In this document: piece by piece, positions 23,703-35,690 of the stretch
How the letters are laid out: every line of letters starts with the position of its first letter
How positions within the stretch are numbered: the first letter of the stretch is position 1
Source: Ehretia macrophylla
Taxonomy: Eukaryota; Streptophyta; Magnoliopsida; Boraginales; Ehretiaceae
DNA: 64,000 nt
NCBI GenBank assembly: GCA_037974665.1
Contig: CM075767.1
Location: forward strand, 26,809,498-26,873,497
Direction: 5' to 3'
The notes under the pieces: model-generated
What the model was told of the DNA's origin: nothing
Database searches by the model: none
The model's input: only the letters and a program-made list of their open reading frames with translations
Program-made: the position numbers and the translations under genes

Positions 23703-23738
23703 TTCTCCCCCCCTTATAGAAATTTCGTCCTCGAAATT
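23703..23738 (-). promoter_or_regulatory. Polypurine tract and adjacent hairpin of Tekay element 1
   Basis: The minus strand reads a TATAAGGGGGGGAGAA polypurine tract directly against the 3' LTR. Just upstream is the inverted repeat AATTTCG-AGGA-CGAAATT (23721-23738). The tract primes plus-strand synthesis in LTR retrotransposons. The hairpin here also encodes the last chromodomain-side codons; equivalents occur in A, B, D and E. Confidence 0.85.
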
Positions 23739-23739
23739 C

Positions 23740-24797
23740 TTACTTGATGTACGGAATAGATCTGGGTATTGCTGCTGCATCTGATCTCGTCTCTCCCACG
23801 TAGCTTCCTCAATGCCGTGATGCTTCCACAACACCTTAACCATCGGAATCCTCTTCGACCTCAACTCTCGGTCCATCTGATCTAGAATATGAATCGGACG
23901 CTCGTCATAAGTCAAATTCTCTCGAAGCTGTAACGGCTCTGGCTCAAGAATATGAGAAGGATCCGGATTATATTTCCGCAAATTAGACACGTGAAACACA
24001 TCGTGGACATTAGAGAAGTTCTCCGGTAAAGCCAACCGATATGCCAACTTACCAACCCTGCCAGTAATCTCAAACGGCCCAACAAATCTCGGACTCAGCT
24101 TACCACCTTTACCATAACGAGCAAACCCCTTTCGAGGAGACAATCTCAAGAAAACCCGATCTCCAACTGCAAACTCCAAGTCCCGACGACGCTTATCAGC
24201 ATAACTCTTGAATCTACTCTGCGCCGTAAGCATTCTCTGCCTGATTAACTGAACATTCTCAATCTTCTCAAGAAGTTCTGGCATAATAGTCGGATCAACA
24301 GTCTTCATCTCCCCTACCTCGTCCCAATATAAAGGTGAACGGCACTTACGACCGTAAAGAGCTGCAAAAGGTGCCATTCCAATAGTAGCTTGATAACTAT
24401 TGTTATAGGCAAACTCGGCAAGTGGTAGATGTTTCTCCTAGTTCTTCCCGAAGTCCAGAACACAAGCCCTAAGCATATCTTCTAGAATCTGAATAGTCTG
24501 CTCAGACTGACCGTCGGTCTGTGGATGACACGCGGTACTGAAGTTCAACTGAGTACCCAAAGTCTCCTGAAGTTTCTCCCACAAACGAGAAGTAAATCGA
24601 GGATCTCGATCGGAGACAATACTAGACGGAATATCGTGAAGTCTAACAATCTGATCCAGATAGAGGTCCGTTAGCTTTGAAACCTCATCTCCCATCCTCA
24701 TTGCAATAAAATGAGCTGTCTTCGTCAAATGATCCACGACAACCCAAACTGCATCATTACCCCTCGGTGATCTAGGCAACCCAGTGACGAAGTCCAT
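23740..24797 (-). pseudogene. Integrase core and chromodomain of Tekay element 1
   Basis: The D,D-35-E core starts at MDFVTGLPRSP (24797) and contains VSDRDPRF near 24610. A TAG at 24438 splits the core. The second open part (24377 on) holds the GPFEITGRVGKLAYRLALP integrase tail and then a chromodomain-like segment ending in the EEATWERRDQM pattern near 23780. Chromodomains of this clade are thought to guide insertion to heterochromatin. Confidence 0.85.
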
Positions 24798-24809
24798 CGT
24801 AATATGCTC

Positions 24810-26450
24810 CTATTTCCACTCTGGTATAGCCAACGGCTGAAGCAAACCTGCAGGTCGTTGATGCTCGGCTTTCACTCTCTGACAAGTCAAACATCTAGAC
24901 ACAAACTGAGCAACCTCTCTCTTCATGTTGTTCCACCAGTAATATTGCTTCAAATCCCGATACATCTTGGTTCCACCAGGATGAATAGTATATTTAGAAT
25001 TATGAGCTTCCTCCAGAATACCTCGCCTCAAGCCCGGTTCATCAGGAACACAAACCCTATTCCGAAACTGAAGAATACCGTCCTCATGCAGTTTGAAGTC
25101 AGACTGATCACCCGTGATCTGATCCTTGATCTTCTGAAGTTTAACATCAAGTTGCTGAGCTTCCCTGATCTGAGACAATAATAAAGGCTGAATACGGAGA
25201 TGTGAACACATCACCCCAACCTGAGTCAACTCTAGTCTCCAATAACTAAACTCCTCAAGAACCTCCCACTTCTTGACAGCCAAACAAGAAATACTAGCCT
25301 TCCGGCTGAGAGCATCTGCTACAACATTTGCCTTTCCAGGCAGATAATTGATAGAACAATTATAATCTCCAAGAAGCTCCATCCACCTCCGCTGGCGCAT
25401 ATTCAACTCCTTCTGTGAGAACAAGTACTTCAGACTCTTATGATTAGTGAAAATTTCAAACTTACTTCCCCACAGATAATGACGCCACTTCTTGAGTGCA
25501 AAGACAACTGCTGCCAACTCAAGATCATGAGTCGGATAATTTTCTTCATAAGGTTTCAACTTTCGAGAAGCATAGGCAATAACTCGGCCATCCTGCATAA
25601 GAACACATCCCAAGCCCTCCTTGGATGCATCACTGTAAATGACCATATTATCGGTCCCCTCTGGTAGAGCAAGTACTGGAGCGGTAGTTAACCTCTTTTT
25701 CAACTCCTGAAACCCACTCTCACACTTCTCATCCCAATTAAAGATAGTCCGTTTCGGAGTCAACTTAGATAGTGGCCCCGCAATCTTCGAGAAGTCCTTG
25801 ACAAACCTACGGTAATAACCCGCCAAGCCAAGAAAGCTACGGACATCAGAAACACTCTCTGGCCGTTTCCAAGACATCACCGATTCAATCTTAGTGGGAT
25901 CTACAGAAATACCGCTCTGTGTAATAACATGGCCAAGAAAAGAAATCCGGTGCAGCCAAAATTCACATTTTCTGAACTTGGCAAACAACTGATGCTCCTG
26001 CAGCTTCTCTAATACAAGCCATAGATGTTGCTCGTGCTCCGATTCAGATTTAGAATAGACCAAGATATCATCAATAAAAATCACCACGAACTGGTCCAAG
26101 TACGGCTGAAAGACTCGATGCATCAAATCCATTAATGCTGTCGGTGCATTAGTCAAACCAAAGGGCATAACAACAAACTCATAATGCCCGTACCGAGTCC
26201 TGAAGGCAGACTTCGGAACATCCTCCGTACGAATCCGAAGCTGATAATACCCCTGCCTCAAATCAAATTTAGAATAGACTTTGGCTCCCTGAAGTTGATC
26301 AAACAACTCATCAATCAGTGGCAAAGGATATTTATTCTTGATGGTCACCTGATTCAAACCACGGTAATCAATACACAATCTCAAAGTACCATCCTTCTTC
26401 TTCACAAATAAAACAGGAGCTCCCCAAGGTGAAGAACTTTGCTGAATGAA
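24810..26450 (-). pseudogene. RT-RNase H and zinc-binding integrase N-terminus of Tekay element 1
   Basis: A 531-codon open stretch (26405-24810) follows the stop at 26451. RT shows [12 protein letters not shown] near 26380, FGLTNAP near 26165 and FIDDILVYS near 26080. RNase H runs from about 25650 to 25300 and ends with the [11 protein letters not shown] segment. The H-H-C-C integrase region includes a [12 protein letters not shown] segment near 24890. The gene is nearly readable apart from flanking stops. Confidence 0.9.
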
Positions 26451-27664
26451 TCATTTCTTCAATAACTCTTGTAACTGAGTCTTCAACTCCTTCAACTCAA
26501 CTGGTGCCATCCGGTACGCCGATTTAGAAATAGGTTGAGTACCGGGAACAAGATTAATCACAAACTCTATATCCCTCTCTGGCGGCAACCCTGGCAACTC
26601 CTCGGGAAATACATTGGGATATTCCCGAATAATAGGGACTTCCTCTAGCTGTAGCTTATCAAATGGCTTGTTGATCAAATAAGCTAGATAACCCGAACAC
26701 CCCTTACTCACCAACTTAACAGCTTTAGTTGCTGAGATAACAAAACTCGTCTTAGCACCCCGGTTACCCGCTACCTCTACTACTGGCTGATCCGGCAAGC
26801 GAAACTATACTACCTTGGTTCTACAGTTTAACTGGGCATCATACTTAGAAAGCCAATCCATACCCAGAATAACATCATACCCCCGGATAGGAAATAAAAT
26901 AAGGTCTGAAGGAAAATTATACCCCTTAACATGTATTATACAATCCTTACATACTAAGCTAGTAACATACTTATCAGTCAAAGAGGTACTAATCTCAACC
27001 ACATAAGGCAATCTTTCAGGTTGCAATTTAACACGTTGCACACAAGTAGGAGTAATGAAAGAATGTGTAGCACCAGAATCAATCAACACTTTAACAAGTT
27101 GATCAAGTATAAGGAAGTTACCTTCCACCACTGCAGTCTCCTCAGGCATCTCCTCCATATCAATTGCATAAGCCCGAGCCTGAACCCGCTGCTGCTGTGG
27201 TACACTGCCTGTAGGCCTACTCTGATAACCTTGAGTCGCTGCCCGACCCTCAGTCCTCGCATAACTAGGGCAATCCTTCGCCCTATGCTCGATGCTACCA
27301 CAACCCAAACATGTCCCTGCCTTTACCCTGCAGTCGGACTCCACATGCCCTGGGCGCTTGCAGTAATTACACTGCGATGATGTGGCACTAACACTGCCCC
27401 TAGAAGAACCAGAAGCTGAAGAAGCAGCTGATACAGCCTGCTGCTGAGGTCTCACCACACTAGGCCTGTACTGACCCTGAGACTGGGCTGGCTTATACTG
27501 AGTCTGAACCTGATATGGCCTCTGCTAAAACTGAGGCCGATAGTAACTCTGCTGACCTTGTGGCCTATAAGAACCCTGCTGGGCTGGTGGCCTGTAGACA
27601 ACCTGTTGTACTGGAGGCCTATATATAACCTGCTGGCCCTGTGGCTGATACGGCCTCTTACTAG

Positions 27665-28439
27665 GCTAACTGGAGACAATCTGATCCCCTTTCCTCTTCT
27701 TTAACCTAGAAGCTGCATCAAAAGCCTCAGTAAAGATATCATAGCGATTCAGAGCCATTGCATCTTGAATCTCGGGCCTCAATCCCAACATAAATCTACG
27801 GGTCTTCCTCTCCTCCACAGCTACAAACTCCGGTGCATACCGGGACAACCTAGTGAATGTAGCCTCATACTGAGCCACAGTAGAATCCCCCTGTACCAAA
27901 GACAAGAACTCAGCCTCTCTCCTCTCCCGTGCAACCCTCGGGACATACTTATCCCTAAAAGAAGTCAGAAAGGTATCCCAAACATACGGAACACCCCGGG
28001 TCTCCCAACTGGCTCTCACAGTGCGCCACCATTCCTCAGCCTCATCATCAAGAAAATAGACAGCACAAGTCACCTTCCGCTCATCAGTGTACCCGAGAGA
28101 ATCAAAAATTTTCTCTAACTTACTAATCCACGACTCGGCCTTCCTATCATCAGGCTCTCCCTGAAATCTAGGAGGATAGTACCCCAGAAACTCCTTCATA
28201 GTACCTCGACCGTGATTACCACCCTGTACATTCTGTATCTGAGCCTGCAACGCCTGAGTCTGAGCAGCCTGACCCGCTAACAACTGGGCCTGACCAGCCA
28301 TCAAATCTGCAATCCGATCCATTGCTGCCCCTAACCTGACATCACCCCTATCACTGCCCTGTGCCACATTACCAGGGACCTCATCTACAATCTCGGGTCT
28401 ACCACGAGTCCTCGGTCTACCGGCCATCGTACTAATCAA
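27665..28439 (-). pseudogene. Gag capsid part of Tekay element 1
   Basis: 257 codons run from ATG to the first stop. It contains the retrotransposon-gag region with RFQGEPDDRKAESWISKLEK near residue 90, a EEWWRTVR segment, and the LSRYAPEFV and RRFMLGLRPEIQ segments typical of Tekay/Del gag. Downstream in the same frame (27665-27470) comes a Gln/Pro/Tyr-rich stretch with imperfect YRPPxQQ repeats. Two CX2CX4HX4C knuckles follow (about 27370-27275). The product would form the particle and bind the element RNA. Confidence 0.85.
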
Positions 28440-28721
28440 AGAGTTAGCACAGGTTATAGCTCATAAACAGGTTATATACAACTTTTAACACATAAACAAC
28501 AAACTCATATAAAGCACATAGATCACATAAGGTTCAATCACATAAGCAAATTGATCACATAATCACATAAGCACTTAAATCACATAATCACTTAATTATT
28601 TAATCACACCAATACATATTTCACTTTTCTTTCTTTTCATACATATTTCATGCTAAGACCTTTACCCACATTCCGAGAATACCCCGGCTAACAACTAACA
28701 TGCGCTCTGATACCACTTAAA
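28440..28721 (-). other. Leader and primer site of Tekay element 1
   Basis: About 260 bases of non-coding sequence contain many CACATAA / ATCACATAA units (TTATGTG on the sense strand). The PBS TGGTATCAGAGC is on the minus strand at 28704-28715, six bases from the 5' LTR. Confidence 0.85.
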
Positions 28722-31120
28722 TGTCACGCCCCAACTAGACCCCACCTACAATCAGTCAGGACGCAACGGAATTTCGGCAGTATAACGACAGTAAATAGAT
28801 TACCGAGGTTCTAAACCAACCTTATTAATAACATTAAACATCCAATTCTATAACCATACAAACAACAACTCCTCAACAGCATAACAACAAACAACATAAC
28901 CGTAATTTACAATAATCAGTCTTCGTTATCTGCCTCCGTTCCAACATAACATACAATACCTCAACCTTATCATACATTTCAAAAATAAGTTGAGACCCAT
29001 CTAACAACTTAACCATAGGCAAAAGAAAGCCAATAAGTTAACATCATTTGGATCATCATCTTTTCAACATCTATTACAATAAAAACCATAAAGCATATAA
29101 AAGTCTATTAAGCTAATGTACATGACATTAAACAACATAGAATCAAGGATAAGACTCAGGAACATATGACTCGTCCACGTAAGGCACATTTTCCTCCTCA
29201 TGAGGCACGTACTCGTAATCCCGCTATGCAACACCTGTAAGCATGCAATAATAGAGAGTGAGCTTATATACATAAGCCCAGTGAGGATCCGATAGATCTC
29301 GAGCAAGGTTTACTAAACTCCTTGGAAATAATCCTTTGAGTTAGTAAACACACAATAACACAAATAATACTATCATCACATAACTATATGACCAATCAAT
29401 AAAGGATACTCTCTCTAGTTGGTGTAGCTCCAAACGCCATCACGATCTCAACCGTTCTTCTTATAACTCCCCATTACTCACGCACCCGAGGTTCCTCACT
29501 AGCCCCTCCCTCCATGACACCTCCGTCATGCGAGCTGGGGGTAGCCTATGGCAGTCATGCCGTTATCAACCCGACAGCCCAACGCTGGCCGAGAGGTGGC
29601 ACACACATACCAAGACTCCATAATCATCATCAATCATCAATCAATCATCAATTGGGAGATCAGCAACGAAAGTGCCCGATTCCCGAACTCAATAATAATC
29701 AATCAATAACATCAATATAACGTCAATATTTAATTAAACAACAAACAACTAAGTTAGATGACAAAGTAGGCCATCTAACCGGACATGCATTATATACACA
29801 ATTAAACCCTAAATTACTCATCAACAATTCACCATTCAACACTCAAACACCACCCAACCATCTAAAGGCATCGTTCAAGAAATTAAAGAATGACAACCTA
29901 AACTTCTAAAATTCATAACTTACAATCTACTAATCCAAACATTGCCAAATCAGTTTCTATCACTCACCCATTCAACCTACTACATTAGCCCTCTCGGAAA
30001 TCCACCATAGGATGTCTTGGCTGGATTTTCCGGATTTTCACACGAACAATGTAATCGAAAATTCGGCATTACAACAGCGCTAACACGTAATTATCAAGTA
30101 TTTAGAAATCGACGGCAATCGATTTCGATCAACACAACTCATTTAATTCAACTTTGAACATTTTAATCAAAATTAAATATCCGAAAAATAAAAATTATGC
30201 TACATCCGACAGAAATTCGTAGTATTGTATCAAAATGATCCCTAGCATGCAAGGAGCAATAATCTATCATCAGATTTCAATTCTAACGGTTACATTTTCA
30301 TTTATGAACAAAAGTATAAAAATGACATTTTGAGATCTAGAATTTTTCTCTCACCTTTGATGCGATATAAGCCTAGGAATGCGTGAAGTGCGTGCCCAAC
30401 AAGCAGAATCCAAGTCGGTGCGAAGTTTTACGGACAAAAAACCAAGTTTTCTTTGAAAAATTGGATTGAAAAGCTTTGAAATCTCTTTTCTTTTTCTCTC
30501 CTTCTTCTCACGGCAATGTGTGTGTTTGTGATGGTGTTTTGTGTTATTTTTAGTGTGTGTAGGTGATATAAGCTTATATGGTCAATAATCAAATAAAGTC
30601 AAAGTTAGTTTAAATTGGTATTTTTGTGTTTTAATGACTTTAATTGCATTTTCTTGATCACCAAAGTTCAAAACATTTATTCAATACCCAAGCTAGCTCA
30701 AGTAAATTATTTTTAGGTGACAAGAAGTTTTACAATCCAACAATTTCACCCGAATCGGCTTAAAACTCGATTTTCGCAAAAGTCGGTGTAAAAACCCTAA
30801 TAAATTCCTAAGCCGATTTTAAAACCGTTTTCATCAAACACAGGTCTATTAAAGTCCGTGGACTAGGTCTAGAAGGGTTAAAAAGACCAGTTTCAAAATT
30901 TTAGCGGACGTGCATCCAAAACACTATTCACTAAAAGACGACGATAAAATTTCTGATCCCGTTTTTGATGAAAATTTCATGAATGCACATTTAGCACGTA
31001 TTAGGAGCATTGACATCAAAATTATAACTTTCTAGGTCCTATAGCACATAAACAGATCATATGCATGCAAAACGAGGTATAGCACGTAAAACGAGATAAG
31101 CAGGAAAGTGGGGTTTCACA
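28722..31120 (-). repeat. 5' LTR of Tekay element 1
   Basis: It runs from TGTCACGCCCCAACTAG to GTGGGGTTTCACA, 2399 bp. Relative to the left LTR it lacks 37 bp near 30009, with a TA repeat at the edges. It retains the uninterrupted site into which B inserted in the other LTR (about 30903-30925). The right neighbour is viral block 2. Confidence 0.9.
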
Positions 31121-31876
31121 CAATAGCTGTTAAAGAGTGAATGAAAGGCGTCGCAAGTCCTGCAGTAAGTCCAGTGGTGACCAGTGTATCCACCATGGCT
31201 GATCTTCCCCTACCAGAACAAGAAGTTGTTGCTAAAATCTCTTAAGTCACTTCCTTTGATCATTCCACATCTCACTATGAGGTAGACATAACCCAAACAC
31301 CTCCATCTACCAAACTAGGAGAACTCTTCAAACTCTCTCCGTTAAACCCATACTCATACTACCAAACTTCCTAACTCACACAAAAGTTCAAATCTCTATT
31401 ACCTATAAAACCAGCAGCCCTTATAGCCATGTATAAATGTTCTACTGTCACTGTACAATCAGTATCCTCTTCCGGACAAGTTCATTCTTGGAACAGCGTC
31501 AACATGATCAACTTGGAGAAATCTTCTTCAGAGAAACATTATCTTGATTCAAACAAGTTCAAGAGAAAAAGAGAACGACTCGCTGAAAAACTCAGAAAGC
31601 CAGCTAAGCCGAAGAAGCAGTCCTCTCATCTGTGGAAGCATAATCCAAAGCCAAATCATATAGTCTGGATACCAAGTGGAAACTGCAAAATAGCTTATTG
31701 GGTTGATCTCACACAACCTCCACATTATCTCTCCAAAGAAAAAATTATCCCAACTGGGTAGGGTGATGAAGATGAGAAAGAAAGTCCTAGTGAAATTTCT
31801 TCTGTTATTTCGTCCTATGACTCCTTTGATCCGTTTTAAAAGGATTCGTTCTCTCAGACGATTCCTCCATACAAAG
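31121..31876 (+). pseudogene. Viral block 2: N-terminal ORF (plus), before solo LTR C
   Basis: The MKGA start is at 31141. The sequence is homologous to 47359-46740 on the opposite strand but carries several stops; open pieces remain at 31429-31761. The left edge lies in the viral leader and abuts the Tekay LTR. The right edge is the CAAAG duplication of solo LTR C, after which the same protein region resumes at 34370. No recognised domain is present in this part. Confidence 0.75.
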
Positions 31877-34369
31877 TGTAACGTCCCGATCCCTCACGAG
31901 ACCGGAGGCTCTAATAACCATGCTATTCTCAACCCAATACCAAACCCGGTCACAAAATTTTAGGGAAAAACGGACAGAGTTTCCCCTGTACTATGGACAT
32001 TCTGAAAACCTGTAAATTCTCAAATAAGGTAACTACAAGGTAAACAAACTTTTCATTGCTAAATATTTAAAGATTCACGGCCATCCGAGCCTTGAAGCAA
32101 ACAACAGTTCCAAAACCACACAAGCATGCAAGTAACTTGTTTATAATATAGTCTAATAACCATGCCATTCTAGGATAACATTAAAACATACTTAGAGATA
32201 AAACATTCTACACTAAGCCATTCACTCCCAAGCATGCAAAGCAACTAGAAATAGAAATATAAGTTATTACAAGCCATAGAATTACCACTGCTACTACATT
32301 ATCAGACTTCCAGCTTACATATTACTCAAATACATACATGAGCTTTAAGGCCCCAAAATAGATTATACATAGGACAACAAATTCTTCACATAGCAACCAG
32401 AAAGCACATCCACCTCAGACAAATATCACACAGCAGCTAAGGCAACTCCACCAACTGTGCCACCTGAAACATGTTAGCGAGGTATGAGCAACCACTGTTG
32501 CCCAGTGAGGGATATAGTCCCGGGGCGTGTAATGCAACAGATAATACAGTTATACAACAATATCACTTAGACAATTTAAGAAGAAATGATAACATAAGTA
32601 ACCACACATTTAAAAGGATAAATTTCACACAATCCCCTATACACCAATCTTCACTGGTCTTCATTCACGATCCACGAACCACGAGCACGATCACGATAAG
32701 CCGGCATAACCCCAAACACTCCAGTGGGTGTACTCCGGATGTACCCCGATAATCCTACGACCCAACATCCCCTGGCAATCTCCGGACCAGGCGAATGAGG
32801 GACTAGGGTACGGAGTTTGAATATCCACCGGCAAGCCCTCTGCCGCCCAGCCGATATTCAACACATCCGCCCCTGACACTATGGTTGCGCAACCACTATG
32901 CAATACACTTAACGATGGCAAGTTAATAGCAATAATATAAGCATTAACACATATGAGGATCAACAAAGTAGGTTGACCTCGAGGCAATTAGCATAGAAGC
33001 AATTATAGAAGCTAATAAGCAGTTTACAAAGGAACATATACAAAATAAGCATAGAATCATACCAAAAGCTCCAAATCAACTTGAAACCACATATAAACAC
33101 TTAAGGAGTCATGCCATGGGTTTAGAAGTGTGAGTCAACCGAAATTGCACCTAAACCCCTTTGTTTTTCAAACTATTTCTCTTCCAAACCAAGGTTAATG
33201 ATTCCATTTTCAAAGGAAACTCTCCCAACCTTCTAACTAACCCTCAAGGTACCCTCTCAACCCTCTAACTCATTCAAATGGCTGCGATTACCCCGAAAGC
33301 CCCAAATTCCCTCTTATGGCTTTAAACTACACGTACATTGTCCGGGCTTCAAACAAGGGATATCAAGGCTTCTATAGCACCTAGGTAACTTAAGGATACT
33401 AGAATTGAAGCCCGAATCCACCCGGATTCGCATTAACCCCAAAAGCCCCAAGTTAAAGTCGGCTATTTTCCATTTTAAGCGATTTAAAGACAATGCAAGT
33501 GCACGGGGCTATTAGGTTACCTTCACTAGCACCTAAGGCATCTATTAGAAGCCTTTAATCAAGCTAATTCGAGCAATTATGCAAAACCCTAGAAAAACGT
33601 CACTATTCACCCTAAAAATCAAACTAACGATTCTAACCGTTTAAATTGCGAAACGATGGCTCAAATATGTTCTCTAGCATTCATATAGATGGTATATTAG
33701 CATAGATAACTCATACAATAGCATTTGATCACATTTTCAACAAATCATGAAATTGGCAACTATTTAGAAATGCAAAAACAAGCCGTGAAATCCCTCACCA
33801 ATGCGCGTAGGAGCACCTAGGAACCTTGCACACACCCTAATCCACTAGCTCAAGGGTTGGAGTGGCTTGAATTGAAGGATTGAAGAGCAAATTTTGATTT
33901 TTCTCCACTGTTTGCTGCTGTCGGCCTTCACTACTGTTTTCAGCTTTTTATTTTTTTTTCTTTTTCATTTTATGAGCTTATGTCGATATATAAGGGGTAT
34001 GGTTGGGTGGGGTCAAGTTTGGGTGTTTAAGTGGCTTCTAAAATGCGCGTTGCTAGCTCCAAAACGAGTCTAATGTGTGAAACATAGGCTAGCTAATTAA
34101 ATCTCTAAAGTTATTACGTAATACTATTCACTTAACTACAAAAATTATTTTCTAAACGAGCTCTCCTATCGCTTTTAGCTCAATTGCACATTTTTCCCAC
34201 TACTTTTACAATTAATATGATTTAATAAAAATGCTAATTAACTAATAGAAGGCAGTTTAAAAACGGCGTGAATAGTAGTCACAAAAGTCAGTTAGTAAGG
34301 CACAGAAGTAAATGCGCAAACAAGGGATGCAACAGTAATTGAATACATGGCTAAATCTCGGGCGTCACA
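31877..34369 (-). mobile_element. Solo LTR 'C' of the element B family
   Basis: This 2493-bp LTR (TGTAACGTCCCGATCC to GGGCGTCACA) aligns along its length with the B LTRs, with many substitutions. It is flanked by the 5-bp duplication CAAAG (31872-31876 and 34370-34374). There is no internal sequence or second LTR, so this is a product of LTR-LTR recombination. It interrupts the viral N-terminal region. Orientation follows B by homology. Confidence 0.95.
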
Positions 34370-35690
34370 CAAAGGACCAATTCTTATGCAAACTCTTGTG
34401 ACTTCGTTCTACACGGACACCACAAGAATACGAACACATAACCCAGTGCAGACTAAACCAGATGATTCAGAAACAACCAGTGACCAGGGAGAAACTTCCC
34501 TAGCTGGTGAGCACCGGAACCAACAACCGCCACAAGCACAAGTCCCACAGGTTCCATAACAGCAACCTCAGAGACAACCAAACATTGAAGGAAAAGTTTC
34601 CATCCCATATGCTCCAGATCACAAGTAAGTATAGAACATTGATGCAATTCCTTCTGATGACAGACTCAAATATCTTGAGAAAATGGATGCATGGATAAAT
34701 GAAGAATCTCTCTTAAATCCTACTCTTGAGATAAGAGATATCATTGACCGTCTTGTTGCTGCTTTTACAGGATCACTTCGCAGTTGGTGGACAAGAATAC
34801 TATTAGAAGAAGAAAGACAAATCATCCTGACATATGCAGATCCTATTAAGATATTCCTAAGATGTCTACGAAACATTTTTGTAGGACAAACAGCCCAAGA
34901 GATTTAAAAGGAAGAAAATGAGTTCTTACTCAGCAAATGTTGTGATGTTGCAAAACTTGGAGATTACTATCTCAGACAGGAAGCTCTGTATTTTATCTTT
35001 GGATAAAATACAGAAAGCATCATGAAGGCGTTCGTCTTTAACATGCCACAACCTCTTCCTGAATTGCTCGAAACAGAGTTCAAATGAGCCAATATTGCGG
35101 ATCTAAGACAGGTGAGTCTTGCTCACTTATACCAGATGGCCAGAAAACTCATTCAAGATCAGTACGAGTCCAAGCGACTTGACAAGCTTCTCAAAAGTAA
35201 TGAGCAAAAAATAATGGATACCTTTTGCAGAAAAGATTTCCAAAAGTTTGGTTGTCACACTTACAGCTACTCTCCATGTTCATGTCACAAATACAAGAAG
35301 CATAAACATCAGAAAAAGTTTCACAAGTCTAGAAAACCTTTCAAGAAATTCAGATTTGTGAAGAAAAGATCAAAACCCTCTTCTTCCACTAAATGTTTTC
35401 TTTGTGGAAAGAAAGGACATTTTGCAAAGGATTGTCACCTCAAAAAGTTCAAGAAGTTACCAGCCAAGCTTGTTCAGTTCATTACAACTCAAACCTTTGA
35501 TGACAAGCTATACACATGGACTTTCGAACTAGATCAAGTCGTCATTAACCTTGATACAGCCTCATCCTCGGATCTCACCTCAGAATCCGAATCCTCTGAT
35601 TCTGAACCAACCCTCTCCATAGCCAAAATGCACAAAACCACTGAACAACCAATCCTTACCACTTCCAAAGCTACCTTCATCCCAAGATAG
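34370..35690 (+). pseudogene. Viral block 2: capsid region with zinc knuckle
   Basis: Homology to the minus-strand copies runs continuously. A RKWMDAWINEE-type capsid segment begins near 34680, with an SLRSWWTRIL segment near 34770. A frame break with stops lies at about 34906-35100. The open piece at 35112-35690 has a Lys/His-rich tract and a CX2CX4HX4C knuckle at 35394-35435, followed by an acidic Ser-rich tail. It is the best-preserved capsid C-terminus in the window. Confidence 0.8.

Larger units (their letters stand above)
23604..28439 (-). pseudogene. Tekay element 1 gag-pol polyprotein with chromodomain, six in-frame stops
   Basis: One continuous frame of about 1,610 codons, with no frameshift, encodes gag, zinc knuckles, protease, RT, RNase H, integrase and a C-terminal chromodomain. 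Stops lie at 27666-27668, 27525-27527, 26805-26807, 26451-26453 (TGA), 24810-24812 and 24438-24440; all others are TAG. Judged against conserved family residues, three replace CAG and two replace TGG. Landmarks: protease DSGATHSF near 27100, RT FIDD near 26080, RNase H DASKE near 25635, HPQTDGQSE of integrase near 24515, and the LYGRKCRSP segment near 24350. The ATG at 28439 is used; a second in-frame one is at 28427. The frame reads through the polypurine tract into the LTR before a stop. Confidence 0.9.
11502..31120 (-). mobile_element. Tekay-like Ty3/gypsy element 1 (near complete, with nested element B)
   Basis: The element reads on the minus strand: 5' LTR 28722-31120, PBS 28704-28715, leader, gag-pol 28439-23604, hairpin and polypurine tract 23703-23738, 3' LTR 11747-13976 plus 23497-23702. 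Without B the left LTR is 2436 bp and the right one 2399 bp; the difference equals one 37-bp deletion in the right LTR near 30009. Outside that deletion the two LTRs look collinear. The right flank is viral block 2 (31121). No target-site duplication can be tested on the left because of the rearranged junction. Confidence 0.9.

Noticed and set aside
27765-28118. Plus-strand ORFs opposite gag and pol (24804, 25440, 26184, 27021, 27765)
   Set aside because: They are shadows of the well-supported minus-strand Tekay polyprotein.
28490-28640. Regularly spaced CACATAA units as a possible CRISPR-like array
   Set aside because: Units are short, degenerate and without uniform spacers; they lie in retrotransposon leaders of a plant-type genome.
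28704-28715. TGGTATCAGAGC matches as possible tRNA gene pieces
   Set aside because: Each lies a few bases from an LTR or just before the viral N-terminal ORF, and no cloverleaf surrounds them. They are primer-binding sites.
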